This document shows, one piece after another, positions 9,399 through 23,461 of a stretch of 64,000 nucleotides of DNA (position 1 is the stretch's first letter; every line of letters begins with the position of its first letter). The translations under genes were made by a program, and so were the position numbers. The stretch is from Sphaerisporangium fuscum (lineage in GTDB: Bacteria > Actinomycetota > Actinomycetes > Streptosporangiales > Streptosporangiaceae). The notes beneath the pieces are model-generated. The model was not told where the DNA came from. It saw only the letters and a program-made list of their open reading frames with translations, and did not search any database. Location: assembly GCF_018531465.1 (NCBI RefSeq), contig NZ_JAHDTF010000002.1:62001-126000 (forward strand), given 5' to 3'.

Positions 9399-11171
9399 TC
9401 AGCCGAGGGGGTAGGTGGGGGTGGCGGCGGGGGCTTTCAGGAGGGTGGTCCAGAGGCGTTTCTGGGTGTCCCAGATGAGGATCTCGCCATCGGCGGCACC
9501 GGCCAGGAGGGGGGCGGTCTCGGGGGCGGCGGCGATGTTCTCGATGTGGGTGGCCGGCTTGGCGGAGTCGCTGCGGATGCCCTGGGTGACCGACCACGGG
9601 GTGAGCTCGAGGCCGGACTTGGTCTTGGTGAGGACGAGCAGCGTGTCGGCGTCCCGCCACGCGATGTCGACGATCTTCTGGTCCTCCACGGCCGGGACGA
9701 GCGGGTGGAGGTTCTGCACCGCCCAGGCGGTCCTGTTGATGGAGCCGACCAGGACCCGCTGGCCGTGCCCGTCGTCGCAGATCACCGCCACCCTGGCGCC
9801 GTCGCGCGCCACGCGGAACGCCGTGACGTCGGTGGACTCCAGGTCGGGGGCGCTCACCGGGACCTGCCGCGAGGGGTCGTGCGCCCGCAGCACCTGGGAC
9901 TTGCGGGGCCCCTGCCTGGACACCGACCAGACGTCGCCGTAGCGGTCCCAGGACGGCGCGGTGAGGTTGGTGCCCTCGATCCAGCGCTGCCACTGGCTGC
10001 CCGGTGAGGTGCCGGTGACCCAGATGCCGCCGGTCTTGTCGACGGCGGCCGCCTTGGCCAGCTGGTCGTTGGAGATGGCGAGGCCGGTGAACTGGTGGGT
10101 GCCGGGCGCCCCGGCCCCGGGCACCGCCGGGTTGCCGCTGTCCTTGTCGATCACGTGCAGCCGGCCCTGTTGCAGGTAGTACGCCTCGGGGTTCCCAGAG
10201 AGCACGTCGGGGTCGAAGTTCTCGTACTGCCGCGGGTCGATGACGAACGGCCCGCCGGGGAACTGCTCGCCGTTCACCTGGACCTCGATGCGGCGCGATT
10301 CGGTCAGGGGCTTGAGCGTCCAGGAGAGCTGGGCGGACAGCGCCTCCTTGTTCTCCTGCTCCTGGACGGAGTCGACGATGCCGTAGGTGAAGTCGACCAC
10401 GACGGTGTCGCCCTCGACCGAGACCTTGTTGACGTCGACGTTCGGCCCGAAGGCGGACTCGACGGCGCCGCGCAGCGGGGTGGTCGGCCCCTCGGTCAGC
10501 CGGTGGACCAGCGCCTTGGCCAGCCCGACGCCCGGGTTTATCGACACCCGCACCTGGTCGGCGACGAGCCCCGGCGAGTGGTAGGCCGGGTAGTACAGGC
10601 TGAAGGACCGGTAGGCGCGCTTGAAGTCGTCGTTCGACAGCAGCAGCCCGGGCGGGGCGGACGAGATGCGCCACTCGCCGCCGACCTTCACCAGCGTGAA
10701 GCCTTTGTTCAGCTCGTTGCCGGAGGAGGCGTCGTTCGGCACGTAGTGGTTGTCGGTGTCGAGGGTGCCGAGCAGGTTGCCCTTCAGCGTCACGTGGGCC
10801 TGCTGGATGTCGTCTCTCGACGCGTCGCTCTTCGCCTCACCCTGGTCGTAGACCGTCACGCTGTCGAAGGGGCTCCAGGTGCGCTGGGCCTCTCCGGTGA
10901 GGTACTGCCGGGCGACGGTGCGCAGGGGGTCGTCGAAGCTCGCCGCGGCGGCCAGGAAGCCGTCGACGATGTCGATGGGCGAGGCCTGCGGCTTGGGCGC
11001 GGAGGCGATGATACGGACGTACGGCTGGCTGAGCGGGTCGCCCTGGCCCTTGCCCCGCGCGGAGAAGATGGCGCCCCCGGTGGGCGCGCCGGCGCAGGAC
11101 GCCGAGGTCACCGCGACGATGATCAGGGCCAGCACCCGCGGACCGCCTGAAAACCGGCCTCTAGTCGCCAT
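9399..11171 (-). CDS. lpqB: lipoprotein LpqB, MtrB partner
   Basis: A 590-residue lipoprotein that in mycobacteria interacts with the extracellular part of MtrB and influences MtrAB signalling. The signal segment VLALIIVAVTSASC places the lipid-modified cysteine at residue 26, with an atypical Ser at -3. A GerMN domain lies around 195-305 and a propeller-like C-terminal domain fills the rest. The ATG overlaps the mtrB stop by 11 bp, so the two are translationally coupled. Gene order mtrA-mtrB-lpqB is universal in actinobacteria, so the identification is secure. Confidence 0.95.
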   Translation of the reverse strand: MATRGRFSGGPRVLALIIVAVTSASCAGAPTGGAIFSARGKGQGDPLSQPYVRIIASAPKPQASPIDIVDGFLAAAASFDDPLRTVARQYLTGEAQRTWSPFDSVTVYDQGEAKSDASRDDIQQAHVTLKGNLLGTLDTDNHYVPNDASSGNELNKGFTLVKVGGEWRISSAPPGLLLSNDDFKRAYRSFSLYYPAYHSPGLVADQVRVSINPGVGLAKALVHRLTEGPTTPLRGAVESAFGPNVDVNKVSVEGDTVVVDFTYGIVDSVQEQENKEALSAQLSWTLKPLTESRRIEVQVNGEQFPGGPFVIDPRQYENFDPDVLSGNPEAYYLQQGRLHVIDKDSGNPAVPGAGAPGTHQFTGLAISNDQLAKAAAVDKTGGIWVTGTSPGSQWQRWIEGTNLTAPSWDRYGDVWSVSRQGPRKSQVLRAHDPSRQVPVSAPDLESTDVTAFRVARDGARVAVICDDGHGQRVLVGSINRTAWAVQNLHPLVPAVEDQKIVDIAWRDADTLLVLTKTKSGLELTPWSVTQGIRSDSAKPATHIENIAAAPETAPLLAGAADGEILIWDTQKRLWTTLLKAPAATPTYPLG

Positions 11172-12936
11172 CGAAGCCCCCTTCGATCGCCGGGGAGAGA
11201 ACAGGCGTGGCCTGCCCTCTCCAGGTGCGCCGCATCTCGACCTCCGGCGGGACGAGCGGCAGCGGGGACCCCCGCAGCTCGGACCCCGCCTGGCGGGGAA
11301 GCGACAGCCGGAACTGCGACCCCTCGCCCGGCATGCCCCACGCCTGGAGCCACCCGCCGTGCAGCATGGCGTCCTCGCGGGATATGGCGAGGCCGAGACC
11401 GGTGCCGCCGATGGTGCGGGCGCGCGAGGGGTCGGCGCGCCAGAACCGGTCGAAGACCATGTTCTCCTCGCCGGGTTTGAGGCCGACGCCGTGGTCGCGT
11501 ACGGCGACCGCCACCGCGTCGCGGTCGGCGCCGAGGGTGACGACGATGTCGCGGCCCTCGCCGTGCTCGATGGCGTTGAACAGCAGGTTGCGCAGGATGC
11601 GCTCGACCCTGCGGCTGTCGACCTCCGCCATGCAGGGCTCGTTCGGCAGCCGCAGGTCGAGCCGGGTGGTGTTGCGCTCGGCCAGCGGCTGGGAGTCGCC
11701 GACCGCCCGGAGCACGACGTCGCGCATATCGACCGAGTCGATGTCGAGCGTCGCCGCGCCCGCGTCGTACCGGCTGATCTCCAGCAGGTCGGCGAGCATC
11801 GACTCGAAGCGTTCGAGCTGGTTCTGCATGAGCTCGGCGGAGCGGGCCGCGGCCGGTTCGAAGTCCTCGCGGCTCTCGTACAGCAGGTCGGCGGCCATGC
11901 GGACGGTGGTCAGCGGGGTGCGCAGCTCGTGGGAGACGTCGGAGACGAACTGCCGCTGGACCTGCGACAACTCCTCCAGCTGATGGATCTTGAGCGCGAG
12001 GTTGGACGCCATCTCGTTGAACGACGTGGCCAGGCGCGCGAGGTCGTCCTCCCCCCGGACCTTCAGGCGCTCGCTCAGCTTGCCGGCGGCGAGCCGCTCG
12101 GCGGCCTGCCGGGTGAGGCGTACCGGCGTCACGACCTGGCGCGTGACCAGGGACGCCACGGCGGCGAGCAGCAGCACCAGGGCGACGCCCACCACGACCA
12201 GCCACTGCTGGACCTGGGAGAGGGTCTTCACCTCCTCGTCGAGCGGGAAGAAGTGGTAGACCTCGTAGTCGCCGTAGGGGTTGGGCACCAGGATCCCGAT
12301 GACGAGGCCCGGCACCGGCTGCGCGTTGCCGAGGTAGTAGATCGGGGTGTACTGGGCCTGCGGCTCGTCCTTGTTCTGCCGCACCTTGTCGCGCAGCTTG
12401 CCGGTGACGGTCCTCGGGTCGACGGGGCCGGTGGCGCGGTCGCGGCCGACCTGGTCGGCGTTGAGGATCAGGACGTTGTACCTGGAGTCGGCGCGGCGGC
12501 TGAGGGCTTCGGCCGCCTGGTCGAGCGGATTGCCCGGGGTGGTGTCGGTGCCGTCGTCCGGCTGGGTGCCCGCCTGCTTGCTCACGGCGACGAGCGGCTG
12601 GCTGAGGTAGCTCGCCACCGTCGCGACGTTGGCCACCGACTCGGCCGTGGCGGAGTCGAGGCGCCCGCGCCGCACCGCCGTGTCGATCATCTGCATCAGG
12701 AAGACACCGAGCACCACCACGACGGTCATGGAGATGACCAGCGTGCTGGTGACGACCCTGAGCTGCAGCGAGCGCCGCCAGAAGCGGCGCACCCGCCCGG
12801 CGGCACGCCGAGCCCGCCTGCGGGCGCCGCGCACGATCTGGCGCGGCGTCCGCCGGGGCTTGGTCTTCGGCTTCGGCCGCCCGGCGGCGCGGGCGGTGCC
12901 GGATGTCGGGGGGGCCATCTCAGGGTCCGAGGTCAC
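11161..12936 (-). CDS. mtrB: sensor histidine kinase MtrB
   Basis: A 591-residue membrane kinase of the MtrAB system, which controls cell-wall remodelling, division and, in Streptomyces, development. A long basic N-terminus precedes TM1 (about 61-81); an extracytoplasmic sensor region runs to about 245; TM2 is at about 246-264, then HAMP (about 265-318) and the phospho-acceptor His336 in VSDVSHELRTPL. The ATPase domain shows NLLFNAIEHG, DHGVGL and GGTGLGLAIS. It starts 21 bp after mtrA ends and overlaps lpqB. Confidence 0.97.
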   Translation of the reverse strand: MTSDPEMAPPTSGTARAAGRPKPKTKPRRTPRQIVRGARRRARRAAGRVRRFWRRSLQLRVVTSTLVISMTVVVVLGVFLMQMIDTAVRRGRLDSATAESVANVATVASYLSQPLVAVSKQAGTQPDDGTDTTPGNPLDQAAEALSRRADSRYNVLILNADQVGRDRATGPVDPRTVTGKLRDKVRQNKDEPQAQYTPIYYLGNAQPVPGLVIGILVPNPYGDYEVYHFFPLDEEVKTLSQVQQWLVVVGVALVLLLAAVASLVTRQVVTPVRLTRQAAERLAAGKLSERLKVRGEDDLARLATSFNEMASNLALKIHQLEELSQVQRQFVSDVSHELRTPLTTVRMAADLLYESREDFEPAAARSAELMQNQLERFESMLADLLEISRYDAGAATLDIDSVDMRDVVLRAVGDSQPLAERNTTRLDLRLPNEPCMAEVDSRRVERILRNLLFNAIEHGEGRDIVVTLGADRDAVAVAVRDHGVGLKPGEENMVFDRFWRADPSRARTIGGTGLGLAISREDAMLHGGWLQAWGMPGEGSQFRLSLPRQAGSELRGSPLPLVPPEVEMRRTWRGQATPVLSPAIEGGFDGD

Positions 12937-12957
12937 GCCGGGACGCGGCGGGGCGGC

Positions 12958-13635
12958 CTACGCCGGACCCGCCTTGTAGCCGACGCCGCGAACGGTCACG
13001 ACGATCTCGGGGTGCTCCGGGTCCTTCTCGATCTTGGCGCGCAGCCGCTGCACGTGGACGTTGACCAGGCGCGTGTCGGCGGCGTGGCGGTAGCCCCACA
13101 CCTGCTCCAGCAGCACCTCGCGCGTGAACACCTGGCGCGGCTTGCGGGCGAGCGCCACCAGCAGGTCGAACTCGAGCGGGGTGAGGTTGACGGTCTCGTC
13201 CTCGCGCTTGACCGAGTGACCCGCGACGTCGATCGTGATGTCGCCGATCTGCAGCACCTCGGGCGTGGGCTCGTCGGTGCGGCGCAGCCGCGCACGTACC
13301 CGCGCGACGAGCTCCTTCGGCTTGAACGGCTTGACGATGTAGTCGTCGGCTCCCGACTCGAGGCCGAGGACCACGTCGATGGTGTCGCTCTTGGCCGTCA
13401 GCATGACGATCGGCACGCCGGACTCGGCGCGGATGCGCCGGCACACGTCGATGCCGTCGGCCCCGGGCAGCATCAGGTCGAGAAGGACGAGGTCCGGCCG
13501 CGTGTCGCGGAACGCGTCGAGCGCCTTGTCCCCGTCCGAGACGAACGACGGCTCGAAGCCCTCCCCCCGAAGGACAATGCCGAGCATCTCGGCGAGAGCG
13601 GCGTCGTCGTCGACGACCAGCACGCGTCCTTTCAT
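12958..13635 (-). CDS. mtrA: response regulator MtrA
   Basis: A 225-residue OmpR/PhoB-type regulator. The receiver domain has Asp53 as phospho-acceptor (LVLLDLMLPGADG), acidic Asp9-Asp11 and Lys in IVKPFKPKEL. The C-terminal winged helix contains LTPLEFDLLVALA and HVQRLRAKIEKDPEHP. MtrA is essential in mycobacteria and governs cell-wall hydrolase and replication-linked genes. The ATG has GAGGGG 2-7 nt upstream. A TACAGT hexamer at 13655-13660 (minus strand) is a possible -10. Confidence 0.97.
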   Translation of the reverse strand: MKGRVLVVDDDAALAEMLGIVLRGEGFEPSFVSDGDKALDAFRDTRPDLVLLDLMLPGADGIDVCRRIRAESGVPIVMLTAKSDTIDVVLGLESGADDYIVKPFKPKELVARVRARLRRTDEPTPEVLQIGDITIDVAGHSVKREDETVNLTPLEFDLLVALARKPRQVFTREVLLEQVWGYRHAADTRLVNVHVQRLRAKIEKDPEHPEIVVTVRGVGYKAGPA

Positions 13636-13940
13636 GGCCCCTCATTCGTTCTGCACTGTATTGAAGGTTGAGGCGAAAGCCGTACGACCGACCGCAGGCT
13701 ACCCGTGAGTCACGCGTGGGTGATAAACGATCGAACATTAGCGTCGCCAAAAGCCGAATTTTAGGCGCACGTTACGGAACCCGCCAATGATCTGGCCCTA
13801 TGAGCCTGTCGCGTGGCGTGGCGCGTCCCCCGTGCGGCCCCTCCCCAAGTGTGCTCCAAACCGGTCGTATTCGGCCATCCCCGGCAGTGATCGGGTCGGG
13901 GGCCATCACGAAGACCTGCGCGACATGCCAGGATTGGGAT
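13636..13940. other. divergent control region, mtrA and Rv3689-like gene
   Basis: About 305 bp between mtrA (minus) and the plus-strand membrane-protein cluster. It includes an AT-richer patch at 13725-13770, a palindrome at 13704-13714 and a possible mtrA -10. Upstream in-frame extension of the plus-strand gene into this region is possible but its composition there is not protein-like. Confidence 0.5.
13704..13714. promoter_or_regulatory. palindrome CGTGAGTCACG upstream of mtrA
   Basis: Perfect 5-bp arms around a single G, about 70 bp upstream of mtrA in the divergent control region. Candidate regulator site; too short to be certain. Confidence 0.3.
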
Positions 13941-15323
13941 ATGTCAGACGGTCACGGCTCCACGCCCGAGACGCCTCCCGGGTGGGCGAAGAACCAGCCC
14001 CCGCCGTACACCGGTCAGGGCCCCACGCCGTGGACCGCGCCCGGTGACGCTCCCCCTCCCTCCGGGCCCGCCCCCTCCGGTGACGGCCGCGCGGGCGCCC
14101 CTCCGCCCTACGGTCCCGCGGGCCAGGCTCCGCCGCGGGGCCAGGGGTACGGGCCACCCCCGGCGGGGCCCCACGGCGCCCCCGGCCAGGGTCCGTACGG
14201 CGGGCCGGGACCGGGGCCGTACGGCGGGCAGCCGGGCCCGGGGCCGTACGCCTACGGGCAGCCGTACGGCTTCCAGCCGCCGCCGCAGGCGCCGCGGCCG
14301 GGGATTATCCCGCTGCGCCCGCTCGGCCTGGGCGACATCCTCGACGGCACGATCAAGCTGATCCGCTCCAACCCCAAGGCGACGCTGGGCCTTTCGGCCA
14401 TCGCCGCCGCGGTCGGCACACTGCCCGTGGCGATCGGCCAGGCCATCTACTACAAGTCCGTCGGCGGCATGGTCACCGACCCTCTGGGCGGCAGCCGGAG
14501 CACCGAGGTGTCCCTGGACGGCGCGTTGGCGCAGCTCGGCGGCTCGGTGGTGGGACTGATCATCCAGTTCTTCGTGGTCACGATGCTGACCGGTGTGCTG
14601 ACACGCGTGCTCGGCCGCGCGGTCTTCGGGGGCCGGATCACCATCGGCGAGGCCTGGCGGCTCACCAGGTCGCGGCTGCCCGCGCTGTTCGGCCTGGCGT
14701 TCCTCACCGGCCTGATCATGCTCGTGCCGATCGTCGTCGCGGTGCTGCTGATCGTCGCGGTCGTCGTCGCCGGCGCGGAGCCGGTGGCCGTGATCGGCGT
14801 CGGTCTGCTGCTCGTCCTGTGCGTCGTGGCCTACGGGCTGTTCTTCACCACCCGTTTCGCCCTGGCCGCCCCGGCCGTGGTGCTCGAGCGGCGCGGCGTG
14901 ATCGAGGCGATGCGCCGCTCGTGGCGGCTGGTGGACGGCGACTTCTGGCGGGTGCTGGGCATCATCCTCCTGACGCAGCTCATCGCGGCCATGCTGGGCG
15001 GTATCCTCTCGGTCCCGGTCAGCCTGGTGGGCGCGGTGCTCGCCATCGGCGGCCAGGGCAGCCTCGGGATGGTCGTGGTTACGGCGGTGTTGTTCACCGT
15101 CGGCGGCATCCTCAGCGCGATGATCACCTATCCCATCCAGGCGGGGGTCAACGGCCTGCTCTACACCGACCGCCGGATGCGCGCCGAGGCCTTCGACCTC
15201 GTGCTGCAGACCGCCGCGACCGAGCAGCAGCGCCAGGGCTGGGTGTCGGCCGCCGCCGACGACCTCTGGCACCCGTCCCACGCGGCCGGGCCGAACGGAC
15301 ACGGCGGCTACGGAGCACCGTGA
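13941..15323 (+). CDS. Pro/Gly-rich multipass membrane protein (Rv3689-like, GPDPase_memb/DUF7847 type)
   Basis: A 460-residue protein. The first ~115 residues are Pro/Gly/Tyr-rich and disordered with repeats such as GPYGG. Then IPLRPLGLGDILDGTIKLI, typical of this membrane family, introduces about six hydrophobic segments between residues ~140 and 430. The function is unknown. It is first in a plus-strand run matching Rv3689-Rv3693, and its TGA overlaps the GTG of the DUF4129 gene. The ATG at 13941 is preferred over an upstream ATG at 13800 because the intervening residues do not look like protein. CAGGAT sits 6 nt before the ATG, so it may be leaderless. Confidence 0.8.
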   Translation: MSDGHGSTPETPPGWAKNQPPPYTGQGPTPWTAPGDAPPPSGPAPSGDGRAGAPPPYGPAGQAPPRGQGYGPPPAGPHGAPGQGPYGGPGPGPYGGQPGPGPYAYGQPYGFQPPPQAPRPGIIPLRPLGLGDILDGTIKLIRSNPKATLGLSAIAAAVGTLPVAIGQAIYYKSVGGMVTDPLGGSRSTEVSLDGALAQLGGSVVGLIIQFFVVTMLTGVLTRVLGRAVFGGRITIGEAWRLTRSRLPALFGLAFLTGLIMLVPIVVAVLLIVAVVVAGAEPVAVIGVGLLLVLCVVAYGLFFTTRFALAAPAVVLERRGVIEAMRRSWRLVDGDFWRVLGIILLTQLIAAMLGGILSVPVSLVGAVLAIGGQGSLGMVVVTAVLFTVGGILSAMITYPIQAGVNGLLYTDRRMRAEAFDLVLQTAATEQQRQGWVSAAADDLWHPSHAAGPNGHGGYGAP

Positions 15324-15982
15324 CCGTCGCAGAGCTGGTGAACGCCGTCGTCCTGGACGACATCGGACGCGAAGAGGCACGCCGCAAGGCGGTCGAGGAG
15401 CTGGTCAAGCCCGAGTACCAGCAGGAGTCACTGCCGGAGCGCGTGCTGCGGCTGATCCGGGAGTTCGTGGACAGCCTGCTCGACCAGGCGCCCGGCGGCG
15501 TCCCCGGAGGCGTGGTCGCCCTCGTCGTCGTCATCCTCGTCGTGGCGGGCCTGGTCGCCCTGATCGCCTGGCAGGCCCGCAAGGCCACCCGCAGTCACCG
15601 GCTCGGGGGCGAGGAGCTGTTCGGGGCGCGGGAGCGCACGGCCGAGGAGCACCGGGCCGAGGCCGAGCGGCTCGCCGGGCAGTCCCGCTGGGCGGACGCG
15701 ATCCGCGAGCGGCTGCGGGCCATCGCCCGCGACCTGGAGCACCGGGCGATCGTGGCGCCCCAGCCGGGCCGTACGGCCGACGAGCTGGCCGAGACGGCGG
15801 GGCGGGAGCTGCCGCCGTTCGCCGTAAGGCTGGCCACGGCCGCCCGGCTGTTCGACGACGTGACGTACGGCGAGGTGCCGGGCACCGCCGAGGGCTACCA
15901 GACCATGGCGGCGCTGGACGACGACCTGCGCGCCACCCGCCCCGCCGCGTCCGCCCCCATGGCCACGGAGGCGGCCCGATGA
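15320..15982 (+). CDS. DUF4129 domain membrane protein
   Basis: A 220-residue protein (Rv3690-like) with one transmembrane helix at about 64-84 and a cytoplasmic DUF4129 domain at about 110-200 containing WADAIRERLRAIARDLE and RTADELAETAGRELP. The DUF4129 domain also occurs at the C-terminus of some transglutaminase-like proteins near MoxR-DUF58 pairs; its biochemical role is unknown. The GTG start overlaps the previous stop (GTGA) and its stop overlaps a 13-codon micro-ORF (ATGA), so translation through the cluster is coupled. Confidence 0.85.
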   Translation: MTVAELVNAVVLDDIGREEARRKAVEELVKPEYQQESLPERVLRLIREFVDSLLDQAPGGVPGGVVALVVVILVVAGLVALIAWQARKATRSHRLGGEELFGARERTAEEHRAEAERLAGQSRWADAIRERLRAIARDLEHRAIVAPQPGRTADELAETAGRELPPFAVRLATAARLFDDVTYGEVPGTAEGYQTMAALDDDLRATRPAASAPMATEAAR

Positions 15983-16020
15983 CCACGACGGCCTCGATCA
16001 CCCGAGGAGAGGGCCGGTGA
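15979..16020 (+). CDS. 13-codon micro-ORF bridging DUF4129 and DUF4350 genes
   Basis: ATG 15979 overlaps the DUF4129 stop (ATGA) and the micro-ORF TGA at 16018-16020 overlaps the DUF4350 GTG (GTGA). The peptide would be MTTTASITRGEGR. The GAGGAGAGGG ribosome binding site for DUF4350 lies inside it. It may be a coupling device rather than a functional peptide; alternatively it is chance. Confidence 0.35.
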   Translation: MTTTASITRGEGR

Positions 16021-17185
16021 CCCTGTCGGCGCCCGAGCAGGCGGTCCCCTCGCTCTCGACGTCTCCCACGGCGAGGAGCATCTGGCGCGGCGGCCGCGGA
16101 TTCCTGGTCTTCGGTGTCCTGGTGGTCGCCGTCGCCGTCCTCACCGTGCTGATCACCGGCACCTCGGCGGAGGGCCGTGACCTGGATCCCGCCGGCACCT
16201 CGCTGAACGGCGGCAAGGCGCTCGCCGAGATCCTTCGCGGGCGCGGTGTACGGGTCGAACGGGTCTCCACGGTGGCCGACGTCGAGCGCCTCGACGGCGC
16301 GGGCGCCCAGCTGCTGCTGACCGACACGACCCACCTGAGTGAGGACGACCTGCGGCGTCTGGCCGCCACCCGGGCCGACCGGCTGGTCGTGGGACCGTCC
16401 GTGGACCAGTCCCTCCTGCCTCCGGGCCTCCAAGCCGAGCAGACGGCCGCATCCCGCTCCCGCGAGCCGATGTGCGACCTGCCGGCCGCCGTGCGCGCCG
16501 GGAGCGCCCACACCGGAGGGGTGTCGTACAGGCCGCCGCGGGGCGCCGTCGGCTGCTACCCCGACGGCAAGGGCTTCACCCTCGTGCGCCAGACCACCGG
16601 CTCCGTCGTCACGACGGTGGTCGGCGACGGGGCGTTCATGTCGAACCAGCGGCTGGCGGAGGACGGCAACGCCGCCCTGGCGATGAATCTCGCGGGCGCG
16701 CGGCCCGTTCTGATCTGGTTCGTCGCCCCCGACCGCCCGCAGGCCAGGCCGGGCTCCGGGCGCGCCACGCTCGGCGAGCTGATCCCGCCGGGGGTGCCCT
16801 GGGCGGTGCTCCAGCTCGGCGTCGCGCTGCTGGTGGTGGCGCTGTGGCGGGCACGCCGTCTCGGCCCCGTCGTGGTCGAACGGCTGCCCGTGGTCGTCCG
16901 GGCGGCGGAGACGGTGGAGGGGCGCGGGCGCCTCTACCGTGCCCGCCGGGCCCGCGACCGGGCGTCCGCGACACTGCGCGCGGCCTGCGTCTCACGGATC
17001 GCACCGCGGCTGGGGCTGTCCGGCGACGCGACCTGGGACGAGGTCGTTGCCGCGACCGCCCTGCGCACCGGGCAGGATGCGGTCTGGGTGCGTTCAGTCC
17101 TGTACGGCCCGATACCGGCGGACGACGCCGGGCTCGTCGCCCTGGCGGGCCACCTCGACACCTTGGAAAGGCAGGTACGAGAGCC

Positions 17186-17189
<4 letters not shown>
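16017..17189 (+). CDS. DUF4350 domain membrane protein
   Basis: A 390-residue Rv3691-like protein. TM1 is at about 28-48, followed by the DUF4350 domain with TSLNGGKALAEILRGRGV and a divergent sandwich to about residue 250; a second TM segment (VPWAVLQLGVALLVVALW) lies at about 260-278, and a basic cytoplasmic tail follows. DUF4350 proteins are found with MoxR-DUF58 clusters and are thought to act in membrane-associated complex assembly, but no activity is known. The GTG start is supported by GAGGAG about 8 nt upstream. The TGA overlaps the GTG of the MoxR gene. Confidence 0.85.
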
Positions 17190-18318
<1,129 letters not shown>

Positions 18319-18319
<1 letters not shown>

Positions 18320-19725
18320 TGGCGCTCACCGGCCGCGCCGGGCTGATCGCCGCCCTCGGGGCCGTCGCCGTGCTGTTCGCGCCGCGCCCCGGGTACGCCG
18401 TGCTCGGCCTGCTGCTGTTGCTCGGCACGCTCGTCGCCGTCGACCTGTTCTTCGCGGGGGCCGTACGGCCGCTGCGGTTCCGGCGCGGCGGCGAGCGGCT
18501 CGTACGGCTCGGCGAGTCGGTGGCGGTGGAACTGATCGTGGAGAACCCCGGGCGCCGTCGCGTCCGGGGGAGGCTGCGGGACGCCTGGCCGCCGTCGGCG
18601 GGCGCCGCCCCGCGCCACCAGCGCCTCGACGTCCCAGCCGGTGAGAGGCGTCGTCTGGTCACCACACTGACCCCGTCGCGGCGCGGCGACCGCGAGGCGG
18701 CCACCGTGACCGTACGGTCGCTCGGCCCGCTCGGCGTCGCCGCCCGCCAGGGCTCCCACAGCGTGCCGTGGAAGGTGCGGGTGCTGCCGCCGTTCCTCAG
18801 CCGCAAGCACCTGCCCGCCAAGCTGTCGAAGCTGCGCGAGCTGGAGGGGCAGCACCCGGCGCTCGTGCGCGGCCAGGGCACCGAGTTCGACTCGCTGCGC
18901 GAGTACGTCGTGGGCGACGACGTGCGGTCGATCGACTGGCGCGCCACGGCCCGCCGCGCCGACGTGGTCGTCCGGACATGGCGTCCCGAACGCGACCGGC
19001 GCGTCCTGATCGTCCTCGACACCGGCCGCACCTCCGCCGGCCGCGTCGGCGCCTCCCCCATCCCGGCCCAGGCAGGCTCGGGGGACGTCCGGGGAACCGG
19101 CCCGGGACCCGACGCCGGCCGGAACCCGCCGGGAACCGGTTCCGGCCCGGACACGGCCCCTGGATGGCCGCGGCTCGACTGGTCGATGGACGCCGCCCTC
19201 CTGCTGGCCGCCCTCGCCACCCGGGCCGGCGACCGGGTCGACTTCCTCGCCCACGACCGCGCCGTACGGGCCTGGCTGTCGGGGGCGTCCCGGACGGATT
19301 CGCTCTCGGCGCTGGTCAACGTGATGGCCCCGATCGAGCCGGAGCTGGTGGAGTCCGACTCCGAGAGCATGGTGGCGGCGATCCTGGCCAGGGCCAAGCG
19401 GCGCTGCCTGATCGTCCTGCTGACCGACCTGAACCCGGCCGCGATGGACGAGGGGCTCCTCCCGGTGCTCCCCCAGCTCGCCTCGCGCCACCTGGTGCTG
19501 GTCGCCTCCGTGGCCGACCCGCGCGTGGCGGAGATGGCGGCGGGACGTGGCACGGCGGAGCTGGTGTACGACGCGGCGGCCGCCGAGCACCTGCGCGGCG
19601 AACGGTCCCGGCTGACCACCCACCTGCGGCGCCACGGGGTGGAGGTCGTCGACGCCGTCCCCGAAGACCTCGCCCCGACCCTGGCCGACGCCTACCTGGC
19701 CCTCAAGGCCGCCGGGCGCCTCTGA
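18319..19725 (+). CDS. DUF58 domain protein, MoxR partner
   Basis: A 468-residue Rv3693-like protein. Two N-terminal membrane helices (about 5-45) are followed by a beta-rich segment and the DUF58 signature EYVVGDDVRSIDW at about 195-207, then a VWA-like fold with LIVLDTGRT. An insert of about 43 Gly/Pro-rich residues (about 241-283) interrupts the VWA-like part after its first strand; most relatives lack it. DUF58 proteins are expected clients or partners of the MoxR ATPase. The ATG overlaps the moxR stop (ATGA). This is the last gene before the accessory block. Confidence 0.88.
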
Positions 19726-19731
19726 CGCCCT

Positions 19732-19747
19732 CCCGACGGGTATCGGG
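19732..19747. terminator. short hairpin between DUF58 and kinase genes
   Basis: CCCGA / TCGGG with a 6-nt loop, nested inside flanking CCCTC / GAGGG (19728-19760), in a 52-bp convergent gap. A plausible bidirectional stop. Confidence 0.35.
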
Positions 19748-19777
19748 CGCGCTCAGAGGGCCGTCGCGGGCGCGGGC

Positions 19778-23392
<3,615 letters not shown>

Positions 23393-23439
23393 CGGTTTCC
23401 TCCCGTGATATTAAAGCTTTCGGCCGTCAGGACGTATGA

Positions 23440-23452
23440 CCCGTGTCACGGG
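23440..23452. promoter_or_regulatory. palindrome CCCGTG-T-CACGGG in the kinase/SARP divergent region
   Basis: Perfect 6-bp arms around one T, about 10 bp before the SARP-gene start codon; a further CCCGTG copy lies at 23402-23407. Its position over the leader suggests repression of the SARP gene or shared control of both divergent genes. Confidence 0.4.
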
Positions 23453-23461
23453 GAGATTGTC

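Noticed and set aside
8989..10674. Long upstream extension of comF
   Set aside because: It runs through lpqB in another frame and is low-complexity; ComF begins with the zinc site at 8988.
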